From NCBI RefSeq assembly GCF_007625075.1, contig NZ_QMIE01000009.1, forward strand, positions 98,074-162,073: a DNA stretch of 64,000 nucleotides, read 5' to 3'. The translations under genes and the position numbers were made by a program. Numbering within the stretch: position 1 is the stretch's first letter; every line of letters begins with the position of its first letter. Positions 27,045 to 36,561 of this stretch are shown here, in pieces. Origin of the DNA: Oceanidesulfovibrio indonesiensis. GTDB taxonomy: Bacteria; Desulfobacterota; Desulfovibrionia; Desulfovibrionales; Desulfovibrionaceae. The notes below the pieces were generated by a model. It saw nothing but the letters and a program-made list of their open reading frames with translations. It had not been told where the DNA came from and did no database searches.

Positions 27045-28149
27045 CTATGCGCTCCAGTCGCGGCAGGATGATGGATTCGTTTTTGGCCATGCGCAGGGCT
27101 GAATCGCGGTCTATCTTGCCCTCCCGGTAAAGATCCGCCAGGGACAGCTCCATGGTCTGCATCCCGAGTCTGCCGCCGGTTTCGATGGCAGAGTATATCC
27201 GCTCCAGCTTGCCCGAACGGATCAGGTTGGAAATGGCCGAGGTGACTTTCATGACTTCCACCGCGGCCACTCGACTCTCTCCGTTCATGTGCTTGAGCAG
27301 GCGCTGGGAGACAACGCCTTTCAATGTGGCGGAGAGTTGATGGCGGATCTGGGCCTGTTCTTCGATGGAAAAGACGCCGATCATGCGCGTGAGAGACGAA
27401 ATGGCGTCGCGCGAGTGCAGGGTGGAGAAAACGAGGTGGCCTGTTTCTGCAGCCATGATGGCGGTGCGCATGGTGTCCAGGTCGCGCATCTCGCCGACGA
27501 GTATCACGTCCGGATCCTCGCGCAAGGCGTCGCGCAGGGCCAGTGAAAACGAGGGCACGTCGGTGAAGAGCTCGCGCTGGGTGACCAGGGACCTGATGTT
27601 GGAGTGCACGAACTCCACCGGGTCCTCGATAGTAATGATGTGGCACGATTTGTTGCGGTTGATCTTGTCGATAATGGCCGCCAGAGTAGTCGACTTGCCG
27701 GATCCAGTGGGGCCGGTCACAAGGACGAGGCCGTCCTTGAGTTCGGAGAAGCTGTCTATCCCTGAAGGCATGCCAAGTGCACCCAGTGTCAACTTCAGGC
27801 TCGGCAATTTTCTGAAAACAGCAGCCAACGCGCCGCGCTGGTAGAAAATGTTGACCCGGAAACGGTGGTCGGCGTCATAGGTGTATGCCAGGTCCACGGA
27901 AGACTTCTCTTCCAGCACATTGCGCTGGCGCTCACTGAGCAGGGGCAGGAGCACGGACTCAAGGTCGGCGGCGCAAAGGGCGTCCCCGCCCAGGCAGGCA
28001 AGCTCTCCGTTCACGCGGATAAAAGGCGCAAAGTTCAAGGTCAGGTGCAGGTCCGAGGCGTCGTTCTCGAGCATCGTCCTGAGCAGGGCCCGAATAACGT
28101 CGAGCTCCGCTTTGCGGGGTGTCTCACAATGGGCGTTCGGCATGGTCAT
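27037..28149 (-). CDS. pilT: PilT-like retraction ATPase
   Basis: 370 aa. PilT layout: an N-terminal PAS-like domain (NDASDLHLTLNFAPFIRVNGELACL), Walker A GPTGSGKST, Asp box GEMRDLDTMRTA and His box GHLVFSTLHSRDA, with the C-terminal domain but no zinc motif. In type IV pili PilT powers retraction. Its presence inside an operon otherwise looking like a secretion system is a hybrid feature. It overlaps the secretin gene by 1 nt and the gspE-like gene by 8 nt, so it is an integral operon member. Confidence 0.9.
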   Translation of the reverse strand: MTMPNAHCETPRKAELDVIRALLRTMLENDASDLHLTLNFAPFIRVNGELACLGGDALCAADLESVLLPLLSERQRNVLEEKSSVDLAYTYDADHRFRVNIFYQRGALAAVFRKLPSLKLTLGALGMPSGIDSFSELKDGLVLVTGPTGSGKSTTLAAIIDKINRNKSCHIITIEDPVEFVHSNIRSLVTQRELFTDVPSFSLALRDALREDPDVILVGEMRDLDTMRTAIMAAETGHLVFSTLHSRDAISSLTRMIGVFSIEEQAQIRHQLSATLKGVVSQRLLKHMNGESRVAAVEVMKVTSAISNLIRSGKLERIYSAIETGGRLGMQTMELSLADLYREGKIDRDSALRMAKNESIILPRLERIDA

Positions 28150-30119
28150 TACATCCCGATTTCAATCATGGCGCCGCTGCGGCGGCTGCCTTGTTCCAGG
28201 TTTCGGATAGCCTTGCTGACGTTGAAGGGAAAATAGGGCCGTCTGGACGCCATGTTGACCGTGGGCTCCAACTCATTGGTATTCATGTCGTAGTCCATGA
28301 TGTGTTCGACATCCTGCGTGTAGTATGGATGGCTGGAGAGGTTGTGCATCACCCGCTGTTTCAACGTGCCGGCTTCTTCCGGGTCCATGACGATGCGCGG
28401 AGTGATGAGGAAGATTATTTCGGACCGGCGCTTCTGTATCTCGACGTCACGGAACAAAAAGCCGATCAACGGGATGTTGCCGAGTATGGGCACGCGTTCC
28501 ACCACCTCGTTGTCGACTTCTTCGATAAGGCCGCCGATGACGATGGACTGGTTGTCCTTGGCAACAATGATGTCCTCCACTTCGGTTTTGGATATGGAGT
28601 CGGTCTTTCCTTCGATGGTCTGACCGCCGAGACTGAAGAGGAACGGGGGGCCCTGGCCTGTCTGCAGAGAGGAAATCTCGGTGATGATTTTCAGGGTGAC
28701 GGTTCGATCCTCGTTGATGGAGGGTGAGACCTCGAGCCGGACGCCGACCTCCTCTTCCCTGTAGTTGACCCGGACCTGGGCCGGAGCGACCTGTACACCC
28801 TCGTCGTTGTATTGTGCTTCGGTAACGGTGTAGCCGGTGCGAACGGGCGTGGCGTCCCCCTGGAAGAATTTGGCGGCTGCGTTGTTGGCCACGAACACGA
28901 GCGGGGTGGATATCTCGTTGATGCGACCCTGCCGCTCCAGCATTTGCAACTCGGCGCGCACTTTGCTGTCGATGTAGCTGAAAGCGAAAGTGGCTGGTGA
29001 ACTGAGCAGGGCTGAGCCCATGGACCCCGCTCTGCCGAAGGAGTCGCCGACGATATTCCCCTGCTCGTCAAGGTACGCGTTCTCGTCGCCCAGCGTTACG
29101 TCGAGGGAAAAATACGACTCTTCGGAATCGTCCAGACTGATGCGCAGAATTTTCGTTTCCAGCAGCACTTCGCGCGTCGGGGTGTCCACTTCCTCTATGA
29201 GAGCGCCGATATCCTCCACGAGCTTTGAGTCCACGGCGCGGATGAGCAGGGCGTTGTTACGCGGGAACACGGTCATCAAGGCGCGGGCCCGTCCGATTTG
29301 GCGTTCCAGCAGATCGTCGGCGGCAGCGTCGGCCCTGGTGCGGAGTATTTCGCCAAGACGGGCGATCTCGTCTTCATCCAGAGCGATGCCGCCGCGCTCC
29401 AGGAGTTCGTCCTTTTTACGTTTCTTGAAATCCTCGATGTTCGGGTCCTTGAATTCCTTTACTGTATCCGGATCCCTGCCGACGGAGGGAAAGGCGTCCG
29501 TGCCCACGTGCCCATAGCTGGTGATCTCTTCGGGTGCGACATACTCGACGCGCTCGCCGAATATGCTGGCTATGGCGAGAGCCACGGTAATGCATGACGC
29601 GTACTTGAGGTTGAAGACCCGGCTCTTTTCGTCACGGCGCAGAGTCAACTCGCGACCGTACTCTTCGACTTTCATGACGCGGACCACACGTTCCGATTCG
29701 GTGAACCAGAGGTTGTAGTTCTTGGCCAGAACCTCCAGTGCCAGCATGGGTTCCACATCGCGCAGGTAAATGGAGATGGGAAGTTCCTGAACCTCTGGAG
29801 TGGCCACCACGTTCCTTCCTGTCAGTTGGGAAAGAATCTGAAGCACGTCGCGCAGCGGGGTGTTGCGGAAATCGAACACGTCGATGGCGCCGCGCTTTGT
29901 TTTGGAATAGGTCGGCGTTGCGGCATGTCGAATCGTGTTCGTTGCTGCATGGGCAGGATTCGCGGATTCCTCGCTCCGGCTCGTTTCCACATCGTGTTCC
30001 GGGGCTGTCCGGCTTCCCTGAGCCAGAACGGATGCCGACGGCAGGACAAACAAACAGAGTGCGAGCAGCACGCAAAGACCTTTCTTTGCATGTCGCAAGG
30101 TGTTTTCGAAGCATGACAT
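28149..30119 (-). CDS. gspD: Outer-membrane secretin GspD/PilQ
   Basis: 656 aa. A signal peptide (GLCVLLALCLFVLPSASVLA) is followed by an STN-like domain (IDVFDFRNTPLRDVLQILSQLTGRN), an N1-type domain with LTLRRDEKSRVFNLKYASC, and the C-terminal secretin homology domain with the signatures VVGGL-like SIVIGGLIEEVDNEVVERVP and ILGNIPLIGFLFRD. It forms the outer-membrane channel. No AMIN domains are seen, so it resembles GspD or MshL more than PilQ. The PilP-like gene ends 2 nt upstream. Confidence 0.9.
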   Translation of the reverse strand: MSCFENTLRHAKKGLCVLLALCLFVLPSASVLAQGSRTAPEHDVETSRSEESANPAHAATNTIRHAATPTYSKTKRGAIDVFDFRNTPLRDVLQILSQLTGRNVVATPEVQELPISIYLRDVEPMLALEVLAKNYNLWFTESERVVRVMKVEEYGRELTLRRDEKSRVFNLKYASCITVALAIASIFGERVEYVAPEEITSYGHVGTDAFPSVGRDPDTVKEFKDPNIEDFKKRKKDELLERGGIALDEDEIARLGEILRTRADAAADDLLERQIGRARALMTVFPRNNALLIRAVDSKLVEDIGALIEEVDTPTREVLLETKILRISLDDSEESYFSLDVTLGDENAYLDEQGNIVGDSFGRAGSMGSALLSSPATFAFSYIDSKVRAELQMLERQGRINEISTPLVFVANNAAAKFFQGDATPVRTGYTVTEAQYNDEGVQVAPAQVRVNYREEEVGVRLEVSPSINEDRTVTLKIITEISSLQTGQGPPFLFSLGGQTIEGKTDSISKTEVEDIIVAKDNQSIVIGGLIEEVDNEVVERVPILGNIPLIGFLFRDVEIQKRRSEIIFLITPRIVMDPEEAGTLKQRVMHNLSSHPYYTQDVEHIMDYDMNTNELEPTVNMASRRPYFPFNVSKAIRNLEQGSRRSGAMIEIGM

Positions 30120-30121
30120 CG

Positions 30122-30661
30122 CTAAAAAAACTTCCCGCGGATCTTCTGGTTGTCGTCCAGTTCGATGAGCATGCCGTCATCATCGATACTTTTGACTGTG
30201 AACCATTTGGTGCGGTCTTCGTGCTTCCTGCTCTCGTCGAGCAGGATTCGGTCGCCGGGATGCAATATGCGCGACCCCAGGTTCTCCACCTCGGCGCAGG
30301 CGGCAATCCTGCCGTCGACTTTCATCAGCCCCGTTACTCTGATTCGAGGCATGCGTGAAAGATCGGCTGCGGCCTCCTGCGGCATGGTGCCGTCGAAAAT
30401 GATCCCTTCAAGAGTGGAACGAATCGAAGCTTTTTCTTGCTGTTGCGCGACATTTTTTTCCTGGAGCTGTACGGGCTTGAACGGGTCGCGCCGGGGCATC
30501 GCCTCGAATTCGGTAATAAAATCATGAATGGCTTGTACTGCAGGGTCGACGTCCATCTCCTGGTTCGCCGTGGCATGGGCATCCGGCCATGGAAAGATCA
30601 GCAGGCACGCTACGGCGGCGGGCAGGACATGGGCTCTAGATGAAAAGAACGAGATCGACAT
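30122..30661 (-). CDS. PilP/GspC-like periplasmic alignment protein
   Basis: 179 aa. A signal sequence (HVLPAAVACLLIFPWPDAHA) precedes a coiled linker and a PilP/HR-like beta domain: RDPFKP (the classic PilP motif), LEGIIFDG, RIRVTGLMKVDGRIAACAEVENLGSRILHPGDRIL and KWFTVKSIDDDGMLIELDD. PilP links the inner-membrane PilM/N/O ring to the secretin, and the next gene downstream is the secretin. It overlaps the PilO-like gene by 26 nt. Confidence 0.82.
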   Translation of the reverse strand: MSISFFSSRAHVLPAAVACLLIFPWPDAHATANQEMDVDPAVQAIHDFITEFEAMPRRDPFKPVQLQEKNVAQQQEKASIRSTLEGIIFDGTMPQEAAADLSRMPRIRVTGLMKVDGRIAACAEVENLGSRILHPGDRILLDESRKHEDRTKWFTVKSIDDDGMLIELDDNQKIRGKFF

Positions 30662-31211
30662 TGGTTATTCCGTTTTCCTCATTGCCAAAGATGGTTATGT
30701 GAGAAACAGTGACGATGTGGGACATGGCCGAGAGCTCGGAGAGAAAGTCGTAGAAGGCGAGCAGGCCGCCTGTAAGCTTCATGGTGTACAGAGACCGTTC
30801 CACCAGCTTTTGTTCGGACTGAAGCGCCGGGAAGAGTGTGAATTTCGGGTTTGTCAGCGGAGAAAGCTCGATCACGCGCAGTCCGTTGTTGGCTGCGGCT
30901 TCGCTGATGTGCATCACCGTTTCTTCGAGCATGGCGGGAGGGGTCAGGATATTGGCGCGCAGCGTCTCCAGTTCCTCACGCATTTCGGCCAACTCGGTCT
31001 TGAGCTTTTCCGCAGACCTGCCAATTCCTTCCGGGGAAGGGGGCTGATCCTTGAGCGTCTGGACCGACTGCACCAACGAGTTGTTCTTCTTGACCAGATC
31101 GGCGTATGTCGTGCCCTCGGGCTCGCGGAGAAGTTCGAGGTAGGCATATGTAGCGCCTATGATGACGAGGGCCACGGCTCCCCACCGTTCGAGCGTGCTC
31201 AGTTTTCGCAT
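30636..31211 (-). CDS. PilO/GspM-like inner-membrane assembly protein
   Basis: 191 aa: one N-terminal membrane helix (GAVALVIIGATYAYLELL), a coiled-coil segment (about residues 60-95, rich in KLKTELAEMREELETL heptads) and a C-terminal ferredoxin-like domain with VERSLYTMKLTGGLLAFYDFLSELS, the usual PilO pattern. It would dimerise with the PilN part of the neighbouring fusion protein. It starts at the last base of the PilMN gene stop, indicating translational coupling. Confidence 0.82.
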   Translation of the reverse strand: MRKLSTLERWGAVALVIIGATYAYLELLREPEGTTYADLVKKNNSLVQSVQTLKDQPPSPEGIGRSAEKLKTELAEMREELETLRANILTPPAMLEETVMHISEAAANNGLRVIELSPLTNPKFTLFPALQSEQKLVERSLYTMKLTGGLLAFYDFLSELSAMSHIVTVSHITIFGNEENGITNVDLVLFI

Positions 31212-32809
31212 CAGACCTGCCCCAATCGAAGTCGGAGGGTGAATATGTACGCGGTCGTCGCCCCGTCTTCTTTGGACGGCTTTTGGCTGCTCGACTCAAG
31301 TCGGCATTGCTCGACCATGGGCAAGGCCTTGAGGTCGACCACGAATGCGGTGATGTCCGTATAGCGGAGGGCTATGCCTTCCACGTGCCAGGCGGCATCC
31401 GAAAACTGCGCGACACGTCGCAGCTGAATCTGCATGGGAGTACGGCTGGCCAATCCGGCGAGAAGGGCTCGCTGCAGCAATTCTCGATTCCGGAGATCCT
31501 GCGTCAGTAGCTTGATTTCCTGTTCCAGCTGGTTTTTTTCGGCTTTGAGCGACTCGTACTGCTGCATCATGCCGCTGCCGCTTTTGGCCTGCGCGTCCAG
31601 TGACTCTTTCTCCTCCTGCAATGTCTTGATCGTGGATTCCAGGCGCGCGACCTTGAGTTTCTTGAATTGATAGTCCGTGCAGATCAGCAGGGCGAAAATG
31701 ACGAGGGCCAGAAGAGGACCGGACAGCGGATGCCGACCGATCCGCGTCTTGAGAGGTATGTAGTCGTCCACGAGCACTCGCTCGCCTTTCGACACAAACT
31801 GTGCTGTTGCCCCGAGTTCGGTCATGTACCGCTGCGGCAGGGGGCCGGGACACTCCGCGCCAAGATCGGATTCGGCGTCCCATGGCCGCGCTGGCGCAGG
31901 CAGAAGAGGCGGCGCCAAGGCGTCTGCGTCCTCCCTTTCGGCGCGTTCCCCGCCGACGACAATGCCGGTCAATGGATTGTCGATTCCTGGCGGCAGCAGG
32001 GGGGTAAGCTCATTTGCCAGGGCTGCCACGCCGTCGGCTGAGATGTCGTCGTTCTGGAAGTCGTATCGCGCGAAGGCGGCGGCCTTGCCATTCACCAGCA
32101 AGGCTCCCAGGGCGTGGGAATTCATCAGATTGACGAGCATGGAGACTTCGGCCTCGTCCAGGTCGTCGTCGAGCAGGCACCCCTTGATCACCGGGCAGGA
32201 GTCGCTACGGGTGGCAAAGATGAAGCTTTCCTCTGGGGCAACTCCTCGAAGGCGCATCTTCAGCGCCCTGCATAGTGCCTTGAGCTGCTGGTACGATCTG
32301 GCGTGCATGGCGAAAAGAAGGGCGGGAAAGCGGGAGGTCTCGCCCGGCTCGGCGAAATCGTCGGCGCCGGGAGCCTCGGGGAGCCGCAGAATCGTGATCA
32401 TCGCTTCCTCGGCCGGGTAGTCGAGGTAGCTCGCAATCTCGAACCGGCTCGCGGCCTGGAGCATCTGCTCCCCCTCCGAGGTGACACGCTTTCCGGACGG
32501 CCGGGGCAACTCGGCCAGGATCGAGTGAAATTCGTTGCTCACCAGCAGCACATCTTTGGCCGGGGTCTCTCCCCATGCCTTGAGCAGGCGAACGAGCTTG
32601 GCGCGAGGGCTGGTTGAGCCCTCCTCCATGTCCACCTCCATGAACCGCAGGACCTCGATACGGCCTCTGCCCAGGCGGCGGACCAGGATGCCGCGGACCA
32701 TGCGGTCTCCCAGGAAAACGGTCAGCAGCTTGCCGCCCGAGGAGAACGAACCCAGCGCGCGTCCGAAGGAGCGGGACAGGGTGCGGAGTTTGTGTACATC
32801 GAGACGCAT
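31211..32809 (-). CDS. PilM-PilN fusion (GspL-like) inner-membrane assembly protein
   Basis: 532 aa. The N-terminal about 370 residues resemble the actin-like cytoplasmic domain of PilM/GspL (LLTVFLGDRMVRGILVRR, FEIASYLDYPAEEAMITI). A single membrane helix (PLSGPLLALVIFALLICTDY) is followed by a coiled coil and a periplasmic ferredoxin-like domain (MPMQIQLRRVAQFSDAAWHVEGIALRYTDITAFVVDLKAL region) that matches PilN. In type IV pili these are separate proteins; here the fusion gives the GspL arrangement, with PilO as the GspM equivalent. Confidence 0.8.
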   Translation of the reverse strand: MRLDVHKLRTLSRSFGRALGSFSSGGKLLTVFLGDRMVRGILVRRLGRGRIEVLRFMEVDMEEGSTSPRAKLVRLLKAWGETPAKDVLLVSNEFHSILAELPRPSGKRVTSEGEQMLQAASRFEIASYLDYPAEEAMITILRLPEAPGADDFAEPGETSRFPALLFAMHARSYQQLKALCRALKMRLRGVAPEESFIFATRSDSCPVIKGCLLDDDLDEAEVSMLVNLMNSHALGALLVNGKAAAFARYDFQNDDISADGVAALANELTPLLPPGIDNPLTGIVVGGERAEREDADALAPPLLPAPARPWDAESDLGAECPGPLPQRYMTELGATAQFVSKGERVLVDDYIPLKTRIGRHPLSGPLLALVIFALLICTDYQFKKLKVARLESTIKTLQEEKESLDAQAKSGSGMMQQYESLKAEKNQLEQEIKLLTQDLRNRELLQRALLAGLASRTPMQIQLRRVAQFSDAAWHVEGIALRYTDITAFVVDLKALPMVEQCRLESSSQKPSKEDGATTAYIFTLRLRLGQV

Positions 32810-32837
32810 CGTGTCTCCGGAAAAGTGGGGTAATATT

Positions 32838-32867
32838 GGGCGGGCGGAGCATTGCGCCCCGCCCGCC
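32838..32867 (-). terminator. GC-rich hairpin between the major pseudopilin gene and the rest of the operon
   Basis: On the minus strand GGCGGGCGGGG pairs with CTCCGCCCGCC around a short loop and is followed by CAATATT; a second hairpin (CCGGTCC/GGACCGG, 32872-32888) precedes it. It lies between the pseudopilin gene and PilMN, so partial termination would give excess pseudopilin over assembly proteins. Confidence 0.5.
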
Positions 32868-32922
32868 GTGGCCGGTCCGGGGGACCGGCGCGCGTCAGAC
32901 TCGGATACTCAGGGTATCGGGA

Positions 32923-33873
32923 CTACAGACCGCTGTCGTAGAACCAGGAGTCTTCGTCGAAGTCCGGCCACTTGTGGCCTTCGGGGCAGGTCATGTCGAA
33001 CGCCCAGGATTCCTGCGCCTCGAAGGTGACCTCAAACTGTTTCGAGTCGGTATCGGTGGGATCCTCTACAAATACGAGGTCCACGCTCTCGGACGCGATA
33101 ACGGCGCCGTCAACAAGGCGGTCGATGGTAGCTTCGAGGCGAGGCATAACGAGGATGTATTCCTTGTGGGTGAAGTTTTCCTCGTGGAGCACGGCGCCGG
33201 GGCACAGGGCCGAAGCCTGGATCATGCCTTTCTTGATCAGATCGCAATTCTCGTTCACGGCCAGCATGATGCGGCCGAGGAAGTGCGGGTTGCCCAAGGC
33301 GACGTCGCCGCTGACAACGGACAGGCCGGAATCGTCGCCATTTTCGTCTACGGAGTTGACCCAGCTGGGAGCGGAAGTGGCGTCGGCAGCTTCCATACCC
33401 ATCATCATGACGCCCGTTCCCTCGGCCAGGTTCGCTCTGTTCATGGGCCTGCCGTCGACGTCGTTGAGGTTGTACACCTGGGTGATGCCCATTTCCCGGA
33501 GCTCGCTGACTTCGTCTGCGTTGAGCGCATACAGACCAGGCCAATTTCGGCTCCAGAACTCCCACGCCATGGCTTCGGCGTCGCCGTCGGGGGAATCGGC
33601 GAATGTGTCTTCCATTTCCGGCAGGGATGCGCCGTCATCGTTGACCAGGTTGGTCAGGCCGTTGGGCAGGGAGCCGTACTTGTTCTGGTACATCTGGGTG
33701 AAGTACCGTACGCCCTTGTTGTTGGTGTCGCACACGGTGTCCACGGTGTCGTCCGTGACGCCGGCGAGACGCGGGATGAGCATGCCCAGCAGCAAGCCGA
33801 GAACGGCTATGACGATGAGCAGCTCCATGAGGGTGAAACCGGATTGTCCACGTGATTTGCGGAACGCTTGCAT
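32923..33873 (-). CDS. Prepilin-type pseudopilin (GspG/pilin-like)
   Basis: 316 aa. The prepilin site is canonical: SRGQSG/FTLMELLIVIAVLGLLLG, with Glu at position 5 of the mature protein. The ectodomain is about twice the usual GspG length and acidic, with no clear GspG calcium loop; several Asp/Glu-rich turns and few cysteines are visible. As the first gene of the operon and separated from the rest by a GC hairpin, it is likely the major structural pseudopilin. A pilin function cannot be excluded. Confidence 0.8.
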   Translation of the reverse strand: MQAFRKSRGQSGFTLMELLIVIAVLGLLLGMLIPRLAGVTDDTVDTVCDTNNKGVRYFTQMYQNKYGSLPNGLTNLVNDDGASLPEMEDTFADSPDGDAEAMAWEFWSRNWPGLYALNADEVSELREMGITQVYNLNDVDGRPMNRANLAEGTGVMMMGMEAADATSAPSWVNSVDENGDDSGLSVVSGDVALGNPHFLGRIMLAVNENCDLIKKGMIQASALCPGAVLHEENFTHKEYILVMPRLEATIDRLVDGAVIASESVDLVFVEDPTDTDSKQFEVTFEAQESWAFDMTCPEGHKWPDFDEDSWFYDSGL

Positions 33874-34018
33874 TGTCCACTCCTGTCGAAGGTTTCGATG
33901 GAGAGTGTATGCAATTCCGCCTCGGAATCTGCGTCACTCGGGAGATACTGACGGCACAGGCGCCGTCGACCTATGGTAAGAACCCTCCGGTGCCGACCGG
34001 ACGGGCTGGGCCCCTTGC

Positions 34019-34327
34019 TCAGGATGCGAGGGAGTTGTGCGCCACGCGGACGGCGATCTTTGGGGCGCCGTCCTGTGGGTAGTCGACTACGAATCTGTAG
34101 TCCTTGCCGCAGCGGATCAGGACTTCTTTCTGGCCTTTCTTGAGGAATTTGATCTCTACGCTCATGTTGCCATACCCTTCATGCAGAAAGAGATCCGTGT
34201 ACAAGTCGACCAGCTTCTCCACCACGGCGGCATGATTGTCGTCCAATCTGAGGATGGAAGCCATGTCTCTGGTGCCCGCCTTTTGGTGGGGGACTTTGTT
34301 GAGATTGATTATCAGTGTCTGGTCCAT
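34019..34327 (-). CDS. Small soluble protein of unknown function
   Basis: 102 aa from the ATG at 34327; a GTG at 34351 would add eight residues, and neither start has a strong ribosome-binding site. The protein is a compact alpha/beta sequence (LDDNHAAVVEKLVDLYTDLFLHEGYGNMSVEIKF region, then VLIRCGKDYRFVVDY). No family is recognised. It is monocistronic, upstream of the secretion operon on the same strand. Confidence 0.6.
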   Translation of the reverse strand: MDQTLIINLNKVPHQKAGTRDMASILRLDDNHAAVVEKLVDLYTDLFLHEGYGNMSVEIKFLKKGQKEVLIRCGKDYRFVVDYPQDGAPKIAVRVAHNSLAS

Positions 34328-34654
34328 GCGGAGGAGAATTATTGGGTTCACTTCAACCTGTCAAGAAGTTTAAGTTTGATGGTCAAATAGTTTGAACGGC
34401 AAGGCGAGATGTAAAGATAGGTTTGCCAGTAAGCTCGGCATATTAGTGCAGATTCGCTTCAGAAAAAAAATCTCCATGAATGTTCTGCACAAGCTAACTG
34501 TTTGTGATATTATTACATTTTTTGGGAAATTGATGGGGTCCTCGGTCCATCCGCTTGCTTTTGAGTCTGAAATTCAATATCAATAGCCCGTCTTTTCAAT
34601 GCCGCTCTTCGGTTCCGCCAGTGGCGGCGTGGTCTATGCAACGAGGCATCTGTC
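34328..34654. other. 327-bp AT-richer intergenic region
   Basis: Divergent promoter region between the small minus-strand gene and the plus-strand lipoprotein. It is clearly richer in A/T than its surroundings (about 34380-34590), as expected of promoters, but I cannot single out a confident -35/-10 pair and see no gene. Confidence 0.45.
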
Positions 34655-35125
34655 ATGAAACACCTGGTTTTGATCTTCGCACTTGTGCTGCTTGGGGCTT
34701 GTGCCCATCAGCGGCCGGATCCTGCGCCGGCCGCCGACACCTTGTCTCCGCGAGGGGAACTCCAGCAGTTCCTCCAGGGGTACACTGAGGCATTCAACAG
34801 CAGGGACCTCTCCAGAATTCTCGCATTGTACGCCGAGGATGTGGATGTACGACTATCCGGTCCGGATGGAGGGTATCGCCTCGACAAAGAAGGCCTGAAT
34901 GCAGCCTTCAAGCTCAAACAGACGGTGTGGAGCGAACAGCGGCTCCGCTTGGGCGAACCGATACTGGCGGATTTTTCACAGGCTCCGGTCGGCTATCTCG
35001 TCGTCGGGGAATGGCCGGTGCAATCAAAATCCTGGTCAGGCACCTATCAATGCGCCATGGTCGTGGTGAAGCGCGAGGGGAGGTGGCTCATCCTTCGCGA
35101 AGCAGCGTCGGAAGATTCTTTGTGA
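34655..35125 (+). CDS. Lipoprotein with an NTF2-like (SnoaL/DUF4440) fold
   Basis: 156 aa. A lipoprotein signal peptide ends in the lipobox LLGAC (Cys about residue 16). The mature part follows the NTF2-like pattern: a helix with YTEAFNSRDLSRILALYAEDVDV, then strands ending in MVVVKREGRWLILREAAS. Such domains bind small ligands or act as periplasmic accessory modules; no catalytic residues can be assigned. The next gene (SpoIID-like) starts 29 nt downstream on the same strand. Confidence 0.78.
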   Translation: MKHLVLIFALVLLGACAHQRPDPAPAADTLSPRGELQQFLQGYTEAFNSRDLSRILALYAEDVDVRLSGPDGGYRLDKEGLNAAFKLKQTVWSEQRLRLGEPILADFSQAPVGYLVVGEWPVQSKSWSGTYQCAMVVVKREGRWLILREAASEDSL

Positions 35126-35154
35126 CAGGTTGCCAGAATATCAGATAAACGGCC

Positions 35155-36561
35155 ATGCCCGTCGTTTGCAGAAATGGGCGCCAGTCAGGTGTTCTCGGGA
35201 CCCTCTTTGTGGTTGCGTTGTGTATTCTGGCGGCATGGGGGGGGCCTTTGCGCAAAACATCCGCCTGGGCAGGAACCTGGGAGGAATCCCGCATACGCAC
35301 GGCGCGGGAATTGCTTGCCGCCGGTTTTCTGCGCAGTAGTTACACCATGTACGCAAACATCCTTTCGCGTAGCACGAACCCGGCGGTCCGCTCCCAGTCC
35401 CTGGAAGTCATGGCAGCCATCGCCTGGAAACTGGGCAAGGATGGGCATGCAAGGGAGTTGCTCGACAAGGCCGACATGGAGCGTGGCGTATCCGGATCGC
35501 CAAGGACCGGAGCATACGAAGGCGGCGTTCGCCAACACTACGAGGGGGTAAACGCAGGCGGGGACATTCGGGTCCTTCTGGCCAGGAATGCGGTTCTGAA
35601 CGTACGATTTGTCGGACCGTGTGTGGATTCTGGCGCCATAGTCCTGCCTCGCGGCGAATACGAAGTGTCGGCAAAGCACGGCCATATATACTTTGGAGGC
35701 CGTTCGGCCGGGACTATGCTGCAGTGCGCTCCGTCGGACGGCGTGTTCGAATATGGCGGCCGCGTCTACCCTGGAGCCGTAAGGCTTATGGTGGACAATG
35801 ATTCGGCGTTGCTGGTCAACCTCGTACCGCTGGAGACTTACCTCCGGGGCGTGGTGCCGGCCGAGATGCCGGCCAGCTGGAATGGGAATGCCCTGAAGGC
35901 TCAAGCAGTGGCGGCGCGTACATACGCCGCGCGCCGGATGCGGCATCCCAGACATGCGGAATACGATCTCGTCGATGATGAACGCGACCAGGTCTATACC
36001 GGGTTCAGCGCCTGCACTCCGGAAAGCGATCTGGCCGTATCCGAGACCGCAGGCCGCATCCTGACTCATGGCGGCGAGCCCATTCTGGCCATGTACCATG
36101 CGCACAGTGGAGGCCGGCTGGAAGCTGCAAGCCTGGACAGCCATCCGTACCTGCAGGGGGGGCAGGACGTGGAATCCACATCGATGTGGAGCGGCGCCTG
36201 GGAAATGCGGCTCCCCGTACGCCGATTAGCCCGGCATATCGGTCGCGATGTGCTCGGCATAACGGCCCCGGAGCGCACGCCGGGGGGCCGGATCGAGTCG
36301 TTCCACGTGCGAACGGACACGGGGATGCAGGCGTTGCCCTGTCGTGACGTTTCGGCTCTGCTTGCGCCGGAGCGGTTGCCCAGCCGTTTGTGCGATGTCC
36401 GGCTGGAGGGCGACGAAGTCGTGCTGTCCGGAACCGGCTACGGCCACGGTATGGGGATGAGCCAGTGGGGGGCGCGCGCCATGGCCGAAAAGGGTCGATC
36501 ATATGTCGCCATTCTGAACCGATACTTTCCCGGGGCCGAACTCCTGCAGGCTGGGCAATGA
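35155..36561 (+). CDS. SpoIID/LytB domain protein
   Basis: 468 aa. An N-terminal membrane/signal segment (GTLFVVALCILAAWGG) is followed by a short helical repeat region and the SpoIID domain: LVNLVPLETYLRGVVPAEMPASW, NALKAQAVAARTYAARRM, and the C-terminal SGTGYGHGMGMSQWGARAMA. SpoIID-type enzymes are lytic transglycosylases or amidase enhancers acting on peptidoglycan. The key glutamate in VPAEMP is present. In a non-sporulating Gram-negative it probably remodels the cell wall in the periplasm. Confidence 0.88.
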   Translation: MPVVCRNGRQSGVLGTLFVVALCILAAWGGPLRKTSAWAGTWEESRIRTARELLAAGFLRSSYTMYANILSRSTNPAVRSQSLEVMAAIAWKLGKDGHARELLDKADMERGVSGSPRTGAYEGGVRQHYEGVNAGGDIRVLLARNAVLNVRFVGPCVDSGAIVLPRGEYEVSAKHGHIYFGGRSAGTMLQCAPSDGVFEYGGRVYPGAVRLMVDNDSALLVNLVPLETYLRGVVPAEMPASWNGNALKAQAVAARTYAARRMRHPRHAEYDLVDDERDQVYTGFSACTPESDLAVSETAGRILTHGGEPILAMYHAHSGGRLEAASLDSHPYLQGGQDVESTSMWSGAWEMRLPVRRLARHIGRDVLGITAPERTPGGRIESFHVRTDTGMQALPCRDVSALLAPERLPSRLCDVRLEGDEVVLSGTGYGHGMGMSQWGARAMAEKGRSYVAILNRYFPGAELLQAGQ

